Source: Sceloporus undulatus
Lineage: Eukaryota; Chordata; Lepidosauria; Squamata; Phrynosomatidae
Direction of reading: 5' to 3'
Length of the DNA: 64,000 nt
Assembly (NCBI RefSeq): GCF_019175285.1
Contig: NC_056527.1
Coordinates: 112,038,799-112,102,798, forward strand
In this document: one piece after another, positions 11,134-23,381 of the stretch
Layout: each line of letters begins with the position of its first letter
How positions within the stretch are numbered: the first letter of the stretch is position 1
Notes under the pieces: generated by a model
What the model saw: the letters and a program-made list of their open reading frames with translations, nothing else
What the model was told of the DNA's origin: nothing
Databases searched by the model: none
Program-made: the position numbers and the translations under genes

Positions 11134-11351
11134 ATGGTTCCATTCATGGTGTCTATACTAGTCTTGTTACTTCAAGTGAGAATGAATATTCCAGTTACTA
11201 AATGTGGCACCAGCAATCCTCTTTTTATTAAGCCCAAGCATTATCGTCCAGGAGATCTCCTCATTGGTGGCATTATTCCTCATTTCTTCCTGTTCACGGA
11301 GGAGGTAACATTCCAAGCAGATCCATCTGCAGCACCACTTCATCAGCCCCT
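11134..11351 (+). CDS. V2R-2 exon 1
   Basis: 218 bp from ATG to a GTATGG donor, leaving phase 2. The leader is [14 protein letters not shown]; the mature start includes [14 protein letters not shown]. Confidence 0.88.
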
Positions 11352-14300
11352 GTATGGAGTAGCTGTTTTTAATCATTCTCTCAGATCATATTACAAGCAT
11401 GCTTCTTCAATTCACTTTGACTTTCCTTGGGTGGGGCATGAAAATCAGAAAGGCACTCCATGGCTGCACCTGCACTGAAGAAATAATCTGGTTTGACACC
11501 ACTTTAACTGCCGTGGCTCCAGAGCTTTGCTCTGGTGCTGCAACATGCCACACTTCCCAGATTTCCATAGCATGGAGCCATGGCAGTTAAAGTGGTGTCA
11601 CACTAGATTATTTCTACAGTGTGGATGCAGCCATTATTTTCTCCTGCCATCAAGTTGCATTTGTGATTTTCACTGTGTTTGGTTTTGCTTCAGTTGCTAC
11701 TAGGTTGGTTGATTTCATTCCAGCAGTTCTAACTGTCCATCCTAATACCCCATATTTCAAATCTTTTTCTCTAAGTACCAATTCTTATTAACCAATTTCT
11801 TTAAAGAATTGGTGATGCCTTGAAAGTGATAGGCTGTTGGAGAGTGGGGTATTGTGTCTAGTTCTGGCTATAAAAAGCATACTGGCCCAGGAATTCTTCA
11901 TCTGATCTTCCAGCCTACTGTTTGCATACCAAACCTATGCCCTGAAAAAGAAATCCCACCACCTTGCTATAACATTGGAGTTGGACTGTATCTAATATTT
12001 CCTGTATGCTCATTTGAATGACTTTATATTTATTAGGATGGTCAATGAGAGGCATTAAAACAAGCCCATTTTCCCTTCTTGATGTAATATTGCCACTGCT
12101 GTCATGAGGTTTTGTTGGTGTTATTGCTATGAATATTACCATCTTCATTTTCTTTCCAATAGTTCTTGTTAGTGAGATCATTATAGTCCTATAATACTTA
12201 TGTATAGCTCCAAAAGTAATAAGAAGGGATACCTTGCTGTTATTTGCCTGTAATCTGGCTTTGACATAGGAAAATCCTATGAATGAAGGACTGTCAGCAA
12301 TCCTAGTCATCAAAGCCTGGCTCAGGGCTTGCAAAGGCAGAGGGATACTCTTCTTTATTTACCAATCTATCTACACCATAGTGTCTCTTTATCTGTTGCC
12401 TTCCACTGAGCCAAGCATTATTGTATTTTCTAATATGTCATGTCAATATCACCATCTGTCTGGAGTATTGTTGCTGTCAGTTGCCTTTGAGTAATATTTG
12501 ACTCATGACAACTCTGTGTATGAGATATCTCCAAAAACCCCATGTCCTCAGCTGCTCTGCTCAGGACCTGTAGGCTCAGGGCCATGATTTCTTTGACTGA
12601 GTCTATCCTTTAATCTATCCATCCATTTAAATTGATAGGGATGGACTTTAAATTGGGTTTGACACTCTGATAGATTTAATATTCACACTTCATGGTCAGC
12701 TCCACAATCCATGGCTGGATTTGTGTCAGTGTAAATAAAATAACATCATAAATGCTCTGTTCAAACACTGGACATTGCTATGTTGATGATGACATGAAAT
12801 TAGTTTGGTAGATCAGCTGATATTTGGAAGAACAAGACATCCTGGTCCCAGTTCTCCCCAAATTGTCCTCCTTACCCTTCAGGCTATTTGCGAGCAATGC
12901 CATTTGCAAATAATATTACAATCAAACATGGCAAAAATCAGTTTTTGAAGCAGATGTACTATTACAAAGATTTACTCCCTTTATAGATACTTTCTTCAAA
13001 ACTACCAGCAGATCCTGGCCTTGGTGTTTGCAGTAGAGGAGATCAATGAAAATCCCCACATCTTACCCAATATCAGCCTGGGCTTTTCTGTCTCCAACAA
13101 CTATTTCACAGCAAGGTGGACCTATTTTGCCTCAATGGAGCTTCTTTCCACACACAATAGATTCATCCCTAACTATAAGTGTGATGCCAAGGACAGTGTA
13201 GTCTCAGTTATTGTGGGGCCCAATCCCCAGTTCTGTCAATATGTGGCGACAGCGCTCCATCTTTACAAGATTCCACAGGTAAGATGTGCTCCCAAAATTA
13301 TGGAGGGTAGCCAGTCCTGCACGCTAACCTTGCTCTTTCTTATTGCTTATGGATACTACTACTACTAATAATAATAATTATAATAATAATTCTTAATAAT
13401 TTCTTCAAGGCAGGAAACAACAATTAACAGACAAACAATATTAGCTAAAAGACATCAGTTAAAGGAGAAATAAATGTATACATATTAGCACCATCCACAT
13501 TTAAAATTCCTAATGTAAATTTCACAGTTTAAAAATCATCTGGATACAGGAAGAGATTTGTCTTTTATGCTCTTTTAAACAGTGCACTCGGCTGCTGGAT
13601 CTCTTCCAGCAGGTTGTTCCACAGTTTAGGGGCAGCTGGCAGTTGCCAAACTAGTCTTGTCTGACTGCAGCAGACTTCCACCAGTGAAATGAGAGAGCAG
13701 GGTGAAGCCAGTATGCCAAAAATAAAGGAAGAAGAAGGGGAAATGATTTACCTCTTCATGTTGCTTATGGATCAAATCTAAAAAAAGAAAACCAATGCTG
13801 TCTTCCTGAAAGTCTGAAAGAATATTAACAACAGGTGGAACTTAAATCTACTGATATGAGAATCTATTCGTCTCTTAAACTTTCAGAGATCGGGGGGGGG
13901 GGGGGGAGACACAACCAAAGGAAATCTAGTAATATGATGAATTAAACAATTGTCTCTGGTAGCTTATTGAGAGGCAGCAAAGCACTGAAGTAGAAATCTG
14001 TATTCCAAAGAGCTTACCCTGTGCTGACAAAGTACCCTGCCTCCCAAAGGTGACGTTCAGGCTGTTATCCCATTCTTTATGTTGAAAAAAGTTTCAGTAG
14101 TTAGTCATGGGGGTGGCTACTTGTTCTTCTGTTCGGTGTGCATAGTCTCTTGTGCCGGTTATGGGATTTCTCCATCAGTAGGAAAAAATTAGAATTTAGT
14201 TCCTGAATAAATATAAATAAATAAATGAATAAATAAAACTTCTATTTCTACCTCGCTTTTTGTTAAAACAATCAAAGTGGCTTACCATACTAAAAGATAT

Positions 14301-17300
14301 ATATACAAAATACTCCCCCCCCCTTAAAAAAGAATTAACAGTTTAAGGTTAAAATTACATAAAACAATAACAGTGGGCAAAGTAATCACATATATTGGGG
14401 GATCGTTACATGGCTGAGTAGTTTATTCTACAGAGAAATATACAGATGGAAATAGGGACATGCTTGTTTTTGTTTTAAAACCATCATCCAATCTTCTTTC
14501 CTTAGCTCATATATGGATCTGCTCCCTTGATGGATAATACAGTTTGGACTGCGTTCTTTCACCAGATGTTCCCAAGTGACCACCATCAGAACCAAGGGAT
14601 TCTACGGTTGCTGTTGCATTTCAACTGGACATGGGTTGGAGTGGTTTATGTAGATAATGACAGTGGTCAAAGATTTATACAGAACATAGTTCCCATGTTT
14701 TCTGAGAATGGTGTATGCTTTGCCTTTGTAACACCAATAAATAAAGAATCTTATTTCTTAGAAATTTACGATATGGCGCTTGGCTATCTTAAAATATACA
14801 AGCAGATCATGGAGCACACTGCCACTGTTGTGATCATACATGGAGAAAACCAGGTCATGATTGGTTTGAGATTAATTACCTATGCGCCAACTTTTTCTGC
14901 CACTCAAGCAAAGAGCAGAGTCTGGATTCTGACAGCTCAGATGGAATTCACCTCAGTTCCCCCTTTAAGAGGAACAACATTAGATGCCTTCCATGGCGCA
15001 ATATTCTTTGCAGTTCCCTCAAAAGAGGTAGCAGGATTCCAGGCATTTCTTCAGTCAAGGAACCCTTTTTCTGAAAAAGAAGATGGTTTGATGAGAATCT
15101 TTTGGGAAGAGGCATTTGAGTGCAAGCTTCCTAGTGCCACCTCAAAGGAGAAAACTGACAATGCTTGCACTGGGGAGGAGAAACTAGAAAACCTTCCTGG
15201 GTCTGACTTTGAAATGGGTTTGACTAGCCAGAGCTACAGCGTCTACAATGCTGTCTATACTGTGGTCCATGCTTTGCAAGCCTTGCATTCAACTAGATTC
15301 ATTCTCAGGGCAATGGCTGATAATGGCGGGCAGATGCTACTGACTCAACATCTTTGGAAGGTAATCTATACTGAACTACAGGCAGGAGTGTGCATAATAT
15401 TCCTATGTTTAACTGTATCCACCCAGTCTAGAATATTGGCACCTGAATTCTAGATCTGCTCCAGTTTCGCTTGTTCTGGTGTAGACTTCTCTCTTTAATC
15501 ACTAGTTGATTCATGCCATCTCTGCTATATTACAGAGGTGCCTCCAAGTAGAGAGATCACTAGATGTGATAGTAAATATACAGATTCTGATTGGAACATG
15601 TCAGTATGCTGAGTCTATAAAAGTAAATAAACATTAGCGATACATACACATTGTGGAATATCTTCAGGAATTACCTTGGTTTGATTCCTTTTAGCTACAT
15701 CATTTTCTGCAAGGTGTCTCATTCAACAACAGTGCTGGGGAAAAGGTTTCCTTCGATAAGAATGGGAAGATAGAAACTGGATTTGATATCATCAACTGGA
15801 TTGCAATCACAAATGATTCCTTCCGAAGAGTCAAGGTTGGAAAGGTTGACCCCATGGTTCCCTCAGATAAGCTGTTGGACATTTCTGCAGCTGCTATTAC
15901 CTGGCCCCAAATGTTCAACCAGGTAGGTCTTTTCCACCTCTCAGGTTGCATGCAAAATATGTGGATATTCAGAAACAGTGGCTGCATCATAGTGCTAACA
16001 CAGCTACAGAAGAAGTGGTGACTGGTGTCTTCCATGCCAGAATGGCTAAGAATTTGCCCTGAATTTTAGGGCAAACTCTAACTAAGGTATCTAAAGTCCT
16101 GAGCCTCTTTTAAGTATTATGTCCCAAGGCTTTGGGAAGTACTCTCAATTTTGTGCTAAAACTCAAAAAGGATTCCATCTAATGGTTTCTTCCTTAAAGA
16201 TTGATTCATAGGAATGGCATCTCTTTTTTTTTATGCCTTGCTTAACAGGAGTACTCTTTTCCTGTAGACATATAATCACAAAAAAAACATGTGCAAGTGT
16301 TTCATATTGTTGAACTTCTAAACATTTTAGGTCTCTGTGAATATTTGTTTGAAACCATGTGATTTATGGATTTGCCCAAGAGATTCTAGTAATATTCTAG
16401 CCCATGATATCTATGGCTGGATTTGCACTGCAGAAATAGTGAAGTTTCACACTGTTTCACTACCATGGCTCAATGCTATGGAATACTGGAATTTGTAGTT
16501 CTGTGGGATATTTAGCCTTCTCTGTCAGAGATTTCTTGTGCCATGACAAACTTCAGATCCAATGATTCCATAGCATTGAGCCATGGCAGTTAAAGAGGCA
16601 TGTCCTGATGCATTATTTCTGCAGAGCAGATGCAGTGTATGTGATACTAAGCATAGTATTCTGCAGAGCAACAAATGGTAGAAATTCAGAGCAACAAATT
16701 GAACATAGCGGTATAATTATTTTACATCACAACATTGGTATTACAGCATTCTCCTTTCATATCTTGACAGGCACAGCCCATTTCTCTGTGCAACGAAAGG
16801 TGTAACCCAGGCTATATGAAGGTTGAGAAAGAAGGGTATCCATTTTGCTGCTATGACTGTCTCTCATGTCCTGAAGGAGAGGTTTCAATTCAGAAAGGTA
16901 AGATACACACTACAAAACAATTTAGCTGTGTTGTAAAATATATACAAGTGTATGGTCACTTATTTCTTTACCTTTCAAGGCAAGGAATAATTCTACACCA
17001 GAGAAAACTTTCTTGATTCTAACAAAAAGTATCTGAAATGATTTTAAGTACAGCTTCCAGTGAATTCCTTATCTAAGTCTTAATATAAAACTTGATGGTA
17101 CCAGTTCTGCCATTTTGTATAGTAGACTTTTCTCCTGAAGCTCATTTTCTTTCTTTGTCTGTTCTCCAGATATGACTGAATGCTCTCAATGTGCGGAAGA
17201 GCTGTTTCCAAACAGTGAGAAGACCCAATGCATTCAGAAACGGATAGATTTCTTGTCTTATGAAGAACCTTTGGGGATCAGCTTGGGCATGGTTGCTCTC

Positions 17301-18086
17301 TCCTTTTCTTTCACCACAGCCTTGGTGCTTGGGATCTTCTCAAAGTATTCAGACACTCCCATAGTCAAAGCCAACAACCGCAACCTCAGCTACACTCTCC
17401 TGATTGCCCTCTTGCTTGCCTTCCTCTCCACTTTGCTGTTCATTGGTCAGCCCCAGAAGGTGTCTTGTCTCCTTCGACAACCTGCTTTTGGGGTCATCTT
17501 CTCAGTGGCCCTTTCATGCATATTGGCCAAAACCATGACTGTTGTTTTAGCTTTCCTGGCCACCCAGCCAGGGTCCAGCATGAGGAAATGGGTGGGGAGG
17601 AGACTTGCCTGGTCTATTGTCATTTCGTGTTCTCTGCTTCAAACCACTCTTTGCACTGTGTGGCTGACAACCTCTCCCCCATTCCCAGATATTGACAGGC
17701 ACTCCATGAAGGGAGAAATTGTCCTGGAATGTAATGAAGGTTCAGCTATCATGCTTTACTGTGTCTTGGGCTTCATGGGCCTGCTAGCCATTGTCAGCTT
17801 CACTGTTGCTTTCTTAGCCAGGAAGTTGCCTAGCAGTTTCAATGAGGCCAAACTGATCACCTTCAGCATGTTGGTCTTCTGCAGTGTTTGGTTGTCCTTT
17901 GTTCCATCCTATTTGAGCACCAAGGGGAAATACATGGTGGCTGTGGAGGTCTTCTCCATCTTAGCCTCCTGTGGTGGTTTACTGAGCTTCCTTTTTATCC
18001 CCAAATGCTTTATTATTTTGGTATTCCCTGAATTAAATAAGCCAGAACAGATAATAAGAAGGGGAATAGACTCAAAGATCATATAA
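11134..18086 (+). CDS. V2R-2: complete vomeronasal type-2 receptor
   Basis: Six exons: 11134-11351, 12987-13278, 14506-15360, 15695-15922, 16771-16897, 17170-18086. Joined they give 2637 bp, or 878 residues plus stop, with no in-frame stop and GT-AG at every intron. The layout is a signal peptide (about 1-20), a Venus-flytrap domain of the glutamate-receptor type (about 20-525), a cysteine-rich domain (about 532-580, with CNERCNPGY and [13 protein letters not shown]), and seven helices (about 600-870). The helix region shows [41 protein letters not shown] and [13 protein letters not shown]. By family knowledge the receptor sits in the plasma membrane of vomeronasal neurons, binds peptide-like cues with the flytrap and signals through Go and TRPC2. 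The ligand cannot be inferred. Size and exon plan are normal for V2Rs, and it looks functional. Confidence 0.93.
11459..11632. mobile_element. Palindromic MITE, family A (copy 1)
   Basis: Both ends carry GGCTGCA...AAATAATCTnGT...GACACCACTTTAACTGCC as inverted copies. The same family recurs at 16412, 20362, 26092 (part), 38172, 40421 and 61436. Confidence 0.75.
11633..12986. other. V2R-2 intron 1 remainder
   Basis: No exon seen. Bases about 12470-12600 (ATTTGACTCATGACAACTC and following) look like a degenerate SINE-like repeat. A 139-codon minus-strand frame at 11915-12334 has no recognisable domain. Confidence 0.4.
12987..13278 (+). CDS. V2R-2 exon 2
   Basis: 292 bp after TTATAG. Encodes [20 protein letters not shown] to LYKIPQ; donor GTAAGA. 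Confidence 0.9.
13355..13720 (-). mobile_element. L2-like LINE 3' fragment
   Basis: Minus-strand copy: an (AAT)n-type tail at 13360-13400, then the 3' untranslated part, then coding remnants matching the WNNLLEEIQ region (13590-13640). The same family is better preserved at 26166 and 59034. Confidence 0.65.
13896..13911. repeat. Poly-G run
   Basis: A run of about 16 G in intron 2; length is likely to be unreliable in the assembly. Confidence 0.7.
14205..14370 (-). mobile_element. LINE 3' end fragment
   Basis: An (AAATA)n tract followed by TTCTACCTCGCTTT and AAAGTGGCTTACC is the reverse complement of an L2-like 3' end. No coding part remains. Confidence 0.5.
14506..15360 (+). CDS. V2R-2 exon 3
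   Basis: 855 bp, 285 codons, phase 0 on both sides, from [11 protein letters not shown] to LTQHLWK. It contains [14 protein letters not shown] and [18 protein letters not shown]. The exon's last residue is Lys where sister genes have Gln. Confidence 0.92.
15695..15922 (+). CDS. V2R-2 exon 4
   Basis: 228 bp, from [20 protein letters not shown] to WPQMFNQ, last part of the ligand-binding domain. A minus-strand frame over it is a shadow. Confidence 0.92.
16412..16640. mobile_element. Palindromic MITE, family A (copy 2)
   Basis: Inverted arms meet around CAATGCTATGGAATAC and GATTCCATAGCATTGAGCC; ends lie near GGATTTGCACTGCAGAAA and TTATTTCTGCAGAGCAG. It lies in intron 4. Confidence 0.75.
16771..16897 (+). 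CDS. V2R-2 exon 5 (cysteine-rich domain)
   Basis: 127 bp, entered in phase 0 and left in phase 1. Encodes [15 protein letters not shown] to [11 protein letters not shown] with the expected cysteines. Confidence 0.92.
17170..18086 (+). CDS. V2R-2 exon 6 (seven-helix domain)
   Basis: Starts [15 protein letters not shown] and ends in a TAA stop at 18084-18086. All seven helices are present. No AATAAA was found close behind the stop. Confidence 0.94.
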
Positions 18087-18783
18087 ACCCAGTTTAGCAG
18101 CTGTGCATTCTATTAGAAACAATGGGATTTTCACCAGTTGTGACTAATGGCTTGTTTTTTGTAATGACGTTAATCTAAAAATAAGCATAATTTAGGATAA
18201 TATTTTTGTCAAGGCTGAGCAGTCCTAATCCCAATTCTAACTTGATCTCAGGTCGTAATTCAGTGATTTGGATGCCATGCCATGCTATTCAAAACCCATT
18301 GAAATGTGAAAGTATGGATACTGAAACCTTCCATTCTCAGATTCAGAATGTCCAGAACTTAGGGATGTAAAGAATATTCTCCAAAATTCGAAAATTAGTA
18401 GAAATATGTCTAATTCGAAAATTTCGAAAGCATTTTATAGAGAAGAAATTCTGATCACTTCTTGATCGTAAGAATTTTGATTTTTAATCATTTCCAAATG
18501 AAGTGAAGAGACGAAACTTTCAGCTGACAATGGCTGGGATTTGGAGTATTTTGTGTAAGAAAAGCTACCATTCATCCTGGGTTTTACCAGAGGCTATTTC
18601 CTTTGTTAGGGTGATTCCTCCCCCATCTTTGCTCACTCACAGCTTTACTTTGAAAAACAAAAGAGAACAAAAGGGGAGGCATTTTGTGTGTTGGTGGTAG
18701 ATAAGACATTCTGCCCTTTATGCCATGCTCTTTTTGGTTGCATCACACACTCTTATTCATGGATATTTTGAACTCTCCTTACC

Positions 18784-18786
<3 letters not shown>
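18087..18786. other. Downstream of V2R-2, unassigned
   Basis: Probable 3' untranslated region followed by AT-rich sequence with several TTCGAA-like words (18380-18430). No gene seen. Confidence 0.4.

Positions 18787-18821
<35 letters not shown>
18787..18821. repeat. (AT)n microsatellite
   Basis: About 35 bases of alternating A and T directly left of the large palindrome. Confidence 0.85.
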
Positions 18822-18826
<5 letters not shown>

Positions 18827-18839
18827 TGCAAAATAAAAG

Positions 18840-19620
18840 TAGGTTTGCCTTAGCATCACCTTGAGAGAGCTGGAGAGAGGTTTGTCATGCCCTGCCTCTG
18901 AGGCTGAGAGAATGTGCACTCTCCTTGTCAATTATTATTATTATTATTATTGCATGACCTTAGCTTCACCATGGGAGAGGTGCAGAGAGAGAGAGTTGGT
19001 CATGCCCTGCCTTTAAAGCTGAGAGAATGTGACCCTCACAAAAGAGAAGAAGGGGCAGGGTGGGGTGCAATGGCAGGAATTCTGCCATGATGGATAAAAC
19101 CTAGCATTCGAAGGTATTCCATGGGGTCATCCAACCACCCCCCTCTTCTACCATGAAGGAATACCTAGGAGTTGGAGTTGAAGCCGAGAGCATGTCAATT
19201 GCCCAAGGTCAGCCAGTGAATTTCTATGGTGAAATGGGAGGCTAGAGTGCAGAATATCCATGAATGAGAGAGTGTGACTTACCCAATGTCACCCTGTGGA
19301 TTTACATGGCTGAGCTGGGATCAGGACACTAGCCTCCCAGTTCACCATAGAAATTCACTGGCTGACCTTGGGCAATTGACATGCTCTCGGCTTCAACTCC
19401 AACTCCTAGGTATTCTTTCATGGTAGGTTTTATCCGTGGCAGAATTCATGCCATCGCACCCCACTCTGCTCCTTCTTGAGGATTCCTGCTTGGCAGAAGA
19501 GCATTGCCACTTCTGCCAAGCAGGAATGTGCCTTCTCATCTGTGAGGGTCACACTGTCTCAGCTTCAGGGGCATCCCATGGCATAACTCCTCTTTATGCC
19601 AAGAAAACCCTTGGTTTGTC
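18840..19620. mobile_element. Large complex inverted repeat
   Basis: Inner arms of about 95 bp (19153-19248 and 19330-19425) are almost perfectly complementary, for example GGAGTTGAAGCCGAGAGC against GCTCTCGGCTTCAACTCC. Complementarity continues outward through TGGGGTGCAATGGCAG against CTGCCATCGCACCCCA-like sequence and CTCACAAAAGAG against CATCTGTGAG. The left arm has an extra 43-base segment and a partial tandem duplication near 18850 and 18965; the right arm has its own small hairpin at about 19480-19530. No coding region. Confidence 0.7.
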
Positions 19621-20361
19621 CCATCTTCCAGTGCCATCCTGATGTTGAACAGGGGTCAGACTACATGTCCTCTAGGATCCCATTTTTTTCCTATATATTA
19701 CTTCATAGCAGAAGGGGGTTGGACTGGATGGTCCTGAAGGGTCCCCTCAACTCTACCATTTCTTGTTGGGGCTTCAATCACAGTTTATTTGTTGAGACTG
19801 GGCTTTTCCCCCCTTTTGTGTGTGTGCCTTCAGGTTTTTTTTAAGCATGGGAATGTTCTTTAAACCTCTGCCAAACTTCCTTTTGACATGGTAATTGAGT
19901 TTGAAATGCAAAGTAATTAGCGTAATTATTCGACTTGTCTTTTATTGTTATTCGAGAAATCTGTGAAAAATATTTCTCTAGCTGCTGAAAGGGAGAGAAG
20001 AAATCACCTTTTGAAAGGGGGACTTGTGGAACGAATATTTATTTAAAAAATTCTCATCAAGTTCTCAATGAACGAGAAGAAAAACGTGGGTTTCTCAAAT
20101 CAATACGTTGCAGTTTGTTTGCTTTATGATGTGAATAAAAGCTGTTACAGTCACTTCTGGTAGGATCAACCCTTCCAAATATTAGAAGAATTAGTGTACC
20201 TTACCCCACCCCCATTTTACCAGATGCATTTCCTATCCACTGTGCCTCCTGCATGTTCTAAAAACTACTTTAACTATAAAGCACTAATGGTTTAGAAAGT
20301 TTAGTGAAAGTTCCATAAGTGCAAATTTTTGTCCCTTGACCTATCCTCATAGAAGTGGAAG
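19621..20361. other. Intergenic, unassigned
   Basis: No gene. Contains ordinary AT-rich sequence and a possible LINE-like scrap near 19690-19760 (TTGGACTGGATGG and onward, as at CR1 3' ends). Confidence 0.35.
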
Positions 20362-20545
20362 GGTGTAGCCACAGTGCAGAATTAAAGAAGTTCAACACCA
20401 CTTTAACTACCATGAGTCAGCCCTACACAATCCTGTGATTTGTAGTCTGGTGGGGCACCATACCAGGCTACCTCCTCAAACTACAAATTAAGATGTCAGT
20501 TTAAGTGATGTTAAATTGCTTTAATTCTGCATTGTGACTACACTC
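20362..20545. mobile_element. Palindromic MITE, family A (copy 3)
   Basis: Ends GTGTAGCCACAGTGCAG and CTGCATTGTGACTACAC are inverted copies; the arms contain CAACACCACTTTAACTACC. Confidence 0.75.
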
Positions 20546-21368
20546 CCAGTGAGCCTTCTCACAAGTGGGAGATGTAAAAGAGTAAAGATTGCACTCCCTT
20601 TCATAGCTAGCCCTGACACTGCCCTGCTATTAAGGCAGGGGCTTTTTTTTAAAGACTTGCACTGCATTTCTGTATAGATTAAATGATAGAAATGCTGTTA
20701 CTACAAGTCTATTTCCATTCTTTTACCTATCCTTGCATGGTGTCTGGATGGGTCAGGAAACCGTGTGGGCAACCTGGAGTATCCTGGCCCCAAAGCTTCC
20801 CAAACTTATCACTGTTACTGGAGCCTTCTATTTCAATGTGGGGCAGCTGTTTGCACCAGAGTCCTGCTGTGCCACTCAGTTCCACTGCCACCACAGTGTC
20901 ACCTCACCCTTGGATCAGAATCAAGAGCCCACCCTTTATCACTTGGCTTGTCACTTTATTCTAATCTCATAAGTGGTGCACATTTTAAGCAGGTGTCTGG
21001 CATCGCAGCAGAGGGCTCTAGATCTTCCAGGATGATCCAGAGCAAACAGAAAGTTATTATATTGTGTTTTAAGAGGGGTATTCCCTAGGTTTGATGCTGA
21101 ATGGGCTGGATGTCATCAGGTATGTTCACACCAGCACCAGGATTTGAGCTGTACATCATCCAGACTCCCCATTGAGAGCATCCGCCCATGCAGAAAGGGC
21201 CTCAGATTACACCCTGTTTTAAAGACAGCTTTTAAAAGTACACAGTCTTCCCCCTGAAAATAGAATGGCTGGAAGAATGAAGGGCATGCTGCTTTTAAAA
21301 AGTAAAAGGACAGTGCAGACAGAAAACACACCTTGGAATGTAGGGAGGCAGTGACCTGATTGGACATA

Positions 21369-21715
21369 GGAGTTTAGTGCATAGCTAAAAACTGTGACAT
21401 ACCACTACTGTTTTCAATTCTAATTCAGAATACATCCAGATATTATTGCCTGCATTTTTCTGCTTATGCCGCCAGCCGGGTGAATACTGGGTAATTTCTG
21501 GCTAGAAGCTGTGCTCTGCCAGCCTCTTTTCAAAACTGGGAAGCTCCTGCCTTTGCAAATCAGCCAGCTGAGCTTGGATTCTAGCCAGAAGTTACCCAGG
21601 ATTCACCCAGCTGGCGGCATCAGTGGCAAAATGCAGGTGATAATATCCAGATGTATCCCGAACTAGAACTGAAAACAGCAGAGATAAGTTACGTTTTTTA
21701 CTCTGCACTAAACTC
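21369..21715. mobile_element. Foldback element
   Basis: Arms of about 150 bp: GAGTTTAGTGCATAG on the left against CTCTGCACTAAACTC on the right, inward through CTGTTTTCAATTCTA and GCCGCCAGCCGGGTGAATA to a loop near 21520-21590. No coding capacity. Confidence 0.75.
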
Positions 21716-21939
21716 AATATAGTCACTTATAAAAGCCAAGCAAAACCAAAGAAGATCCAAAAGATTTTTTTTAAAAAAAATGCCCGCTGTAACAGTTCCT
21801 TAAGTAGATAACTCATATCACATGCAATTAATCAATGTTTGTTGAATCTGTTTCATAGTACACTTGTCCCTCCACATTTGAAGCTTTGACTTTTGCGGAT
21901 TTTATTATTCACTGATTTAATTAATATGTTTTCTCTAGG

Positions 21940-22140
21940 AATCTCTAGATCCTCCAGTGCAAGTTTATGGTGAACTTTAAACAAAGGTTGCACTGAAGGA
22001 CCTAGAGATTCCTAGAAAGAACACTCCACTAGGAATTTGTAGCTCCTCCAGAATAATTCTATGGTCAGTATCTGGTAGATGTTGATCACAGAGTTGTACT
22101 GGAGGACCTAGAGATTCCTAGAGCGGTGTTCTTTCAGCTA
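21940..22140. repeat. Internal repeat around TCTAGGAATCTCTAG
   Basis: The motif CTAGGAATCTCTAGATCCTC, its inverse GGACCTAGAGATTCCTAG and a near copy recur three times in 200 bases. Its class is unknown; probably part of an interspersed element. Confidence 0.5.
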
Positions 22141-22988
22141 AAAACATAGTGTTTTTGTTATTATTGGAGAGCCATGAGGTGAATTCATACTTAAAAATAA
22201 ATGACTGGTGACATTTTTGTTGCTTACTGTCTTCTTTACTTCACCCCCTTTTTGTTCTTTTTCTATATGCCAGTTCATCTATGAGCACTGTTGTTGAGAC
22301 CCTATCCAACCAACTGTAAAATGAGATACCACTATGTGGTTGCCATGCTTTCAAAATCTCCATTCATACTATATTCAAGAGTAATGTTACACTCGTGTGT
22401 TTTTGTATTGCAACTCTTCATGTGAGCCTTTAAATGCAAAGGATCACAAAGCACCAGATTTAAATTTAAATTTGGGAAAGAGCAAGAAATGATTTTAAAA
22501 AATCAAAAATCTTCGTGGAGTGATATTAAATGTTGCATCACAAATGATCCAGTCTGCTAAGCCACCTGTGACTGGAAGTTAGAGCTGTCAATGAGCAGAC
22601 TCTGGCACAGCTCTGCCCCCACCTGCACCCCTCAGTTTGTCCCTACCAATGTTGTTGGTTTGCCTTATTTTGTAGAAATAAACAGTCTGACATTCTTTAA
22701 CTGTATTTTGATGGCTGGATAACCAAATCAGTATGAATTACTTCAGACCCATCTCCTCTAATCCCTGTGGGTCCCAGACAGCCCAACTGACCTGGCTAGG
22801 AGTGCTTCTACTCTGTAGAAATCATGTTGTTTGAAACCATTTTAACTGTCATGGTTCCATCCTACAGAATATTACGGTTTGTAGCTTGTTATCTCGAGGT
22901 GTATGCTGAGTTCATAACCCTTGTCAAAGTGGACACAAGCAGAGTTTATGTACATGGACAAGATGGCCAGAAGAAGGTCTGTGAAGAG

Positions 22989-23156
22989 TCTTAGAAGTTT
23001 ATCCCCCCCCCCCCCCCCCCCCCCCGTTATAGGCATGGGAAGGGGATGCTCGTGGGTGCGTACAACTGAGAATAAACAGATTTTATTGCACATCAAAGCA
23101 TTCTCAAAAAGGCCCCATTCCGGCGCCCAGCACCAGGCCATCCCCATTCAGTGCTG
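22989..23156. mobile_element. Left arm of a foldback element
   Basis: From CTTAGAAGTTTATC through the poly-C run to CAGTGCTGAGGAGC it matches the left arm of 25327-25690, but the right arm is missing here. Confidence 0.6.
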
Positions 23157-23381
23157 AGGAGCACCATTTTTGTCTGGTGGACAACCTTTGTGAAGCAACT
23201 GTTTTATAGCAATGATGCCAGCTCTCCATGCTAGCATTGGTCATTGCCTGCCACAGTATGATAATGAGATGTAGATTATGCACCTCCGCCTTCCCAAAGA
23301 TTAATTTCCTACCTGGGGTCTTCTAGGAGAAAGTAAATGGGAGGCTGAAAACAGTAACAAAAATTTTACAGTTTCAAAGCC

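Larger units (their letters stand above)
21132..23156 (+). repeat. Two-kb segment repeated after the gap, copy 1
   Basis: Matches 23495-25492 in the same orientation throughout, including the foldback, a TCTAGGAATCTCTAGATCC repeat and a poly-C run. Copy 1 is the cleaner version: where the two differ, copy 2 usually lacks or adds a single base. Probably one locus assembled twice. Confidence 0.9.

Noticed and set aside
11915-12334. A 139-codon minus-strand open frame in V2R-2 intron 1
   Set aside because: No recognisable domain or family motif, no neighbouring exon-like feature, AT-rich setting; a frame of this length can arise by chance in 64 kb.
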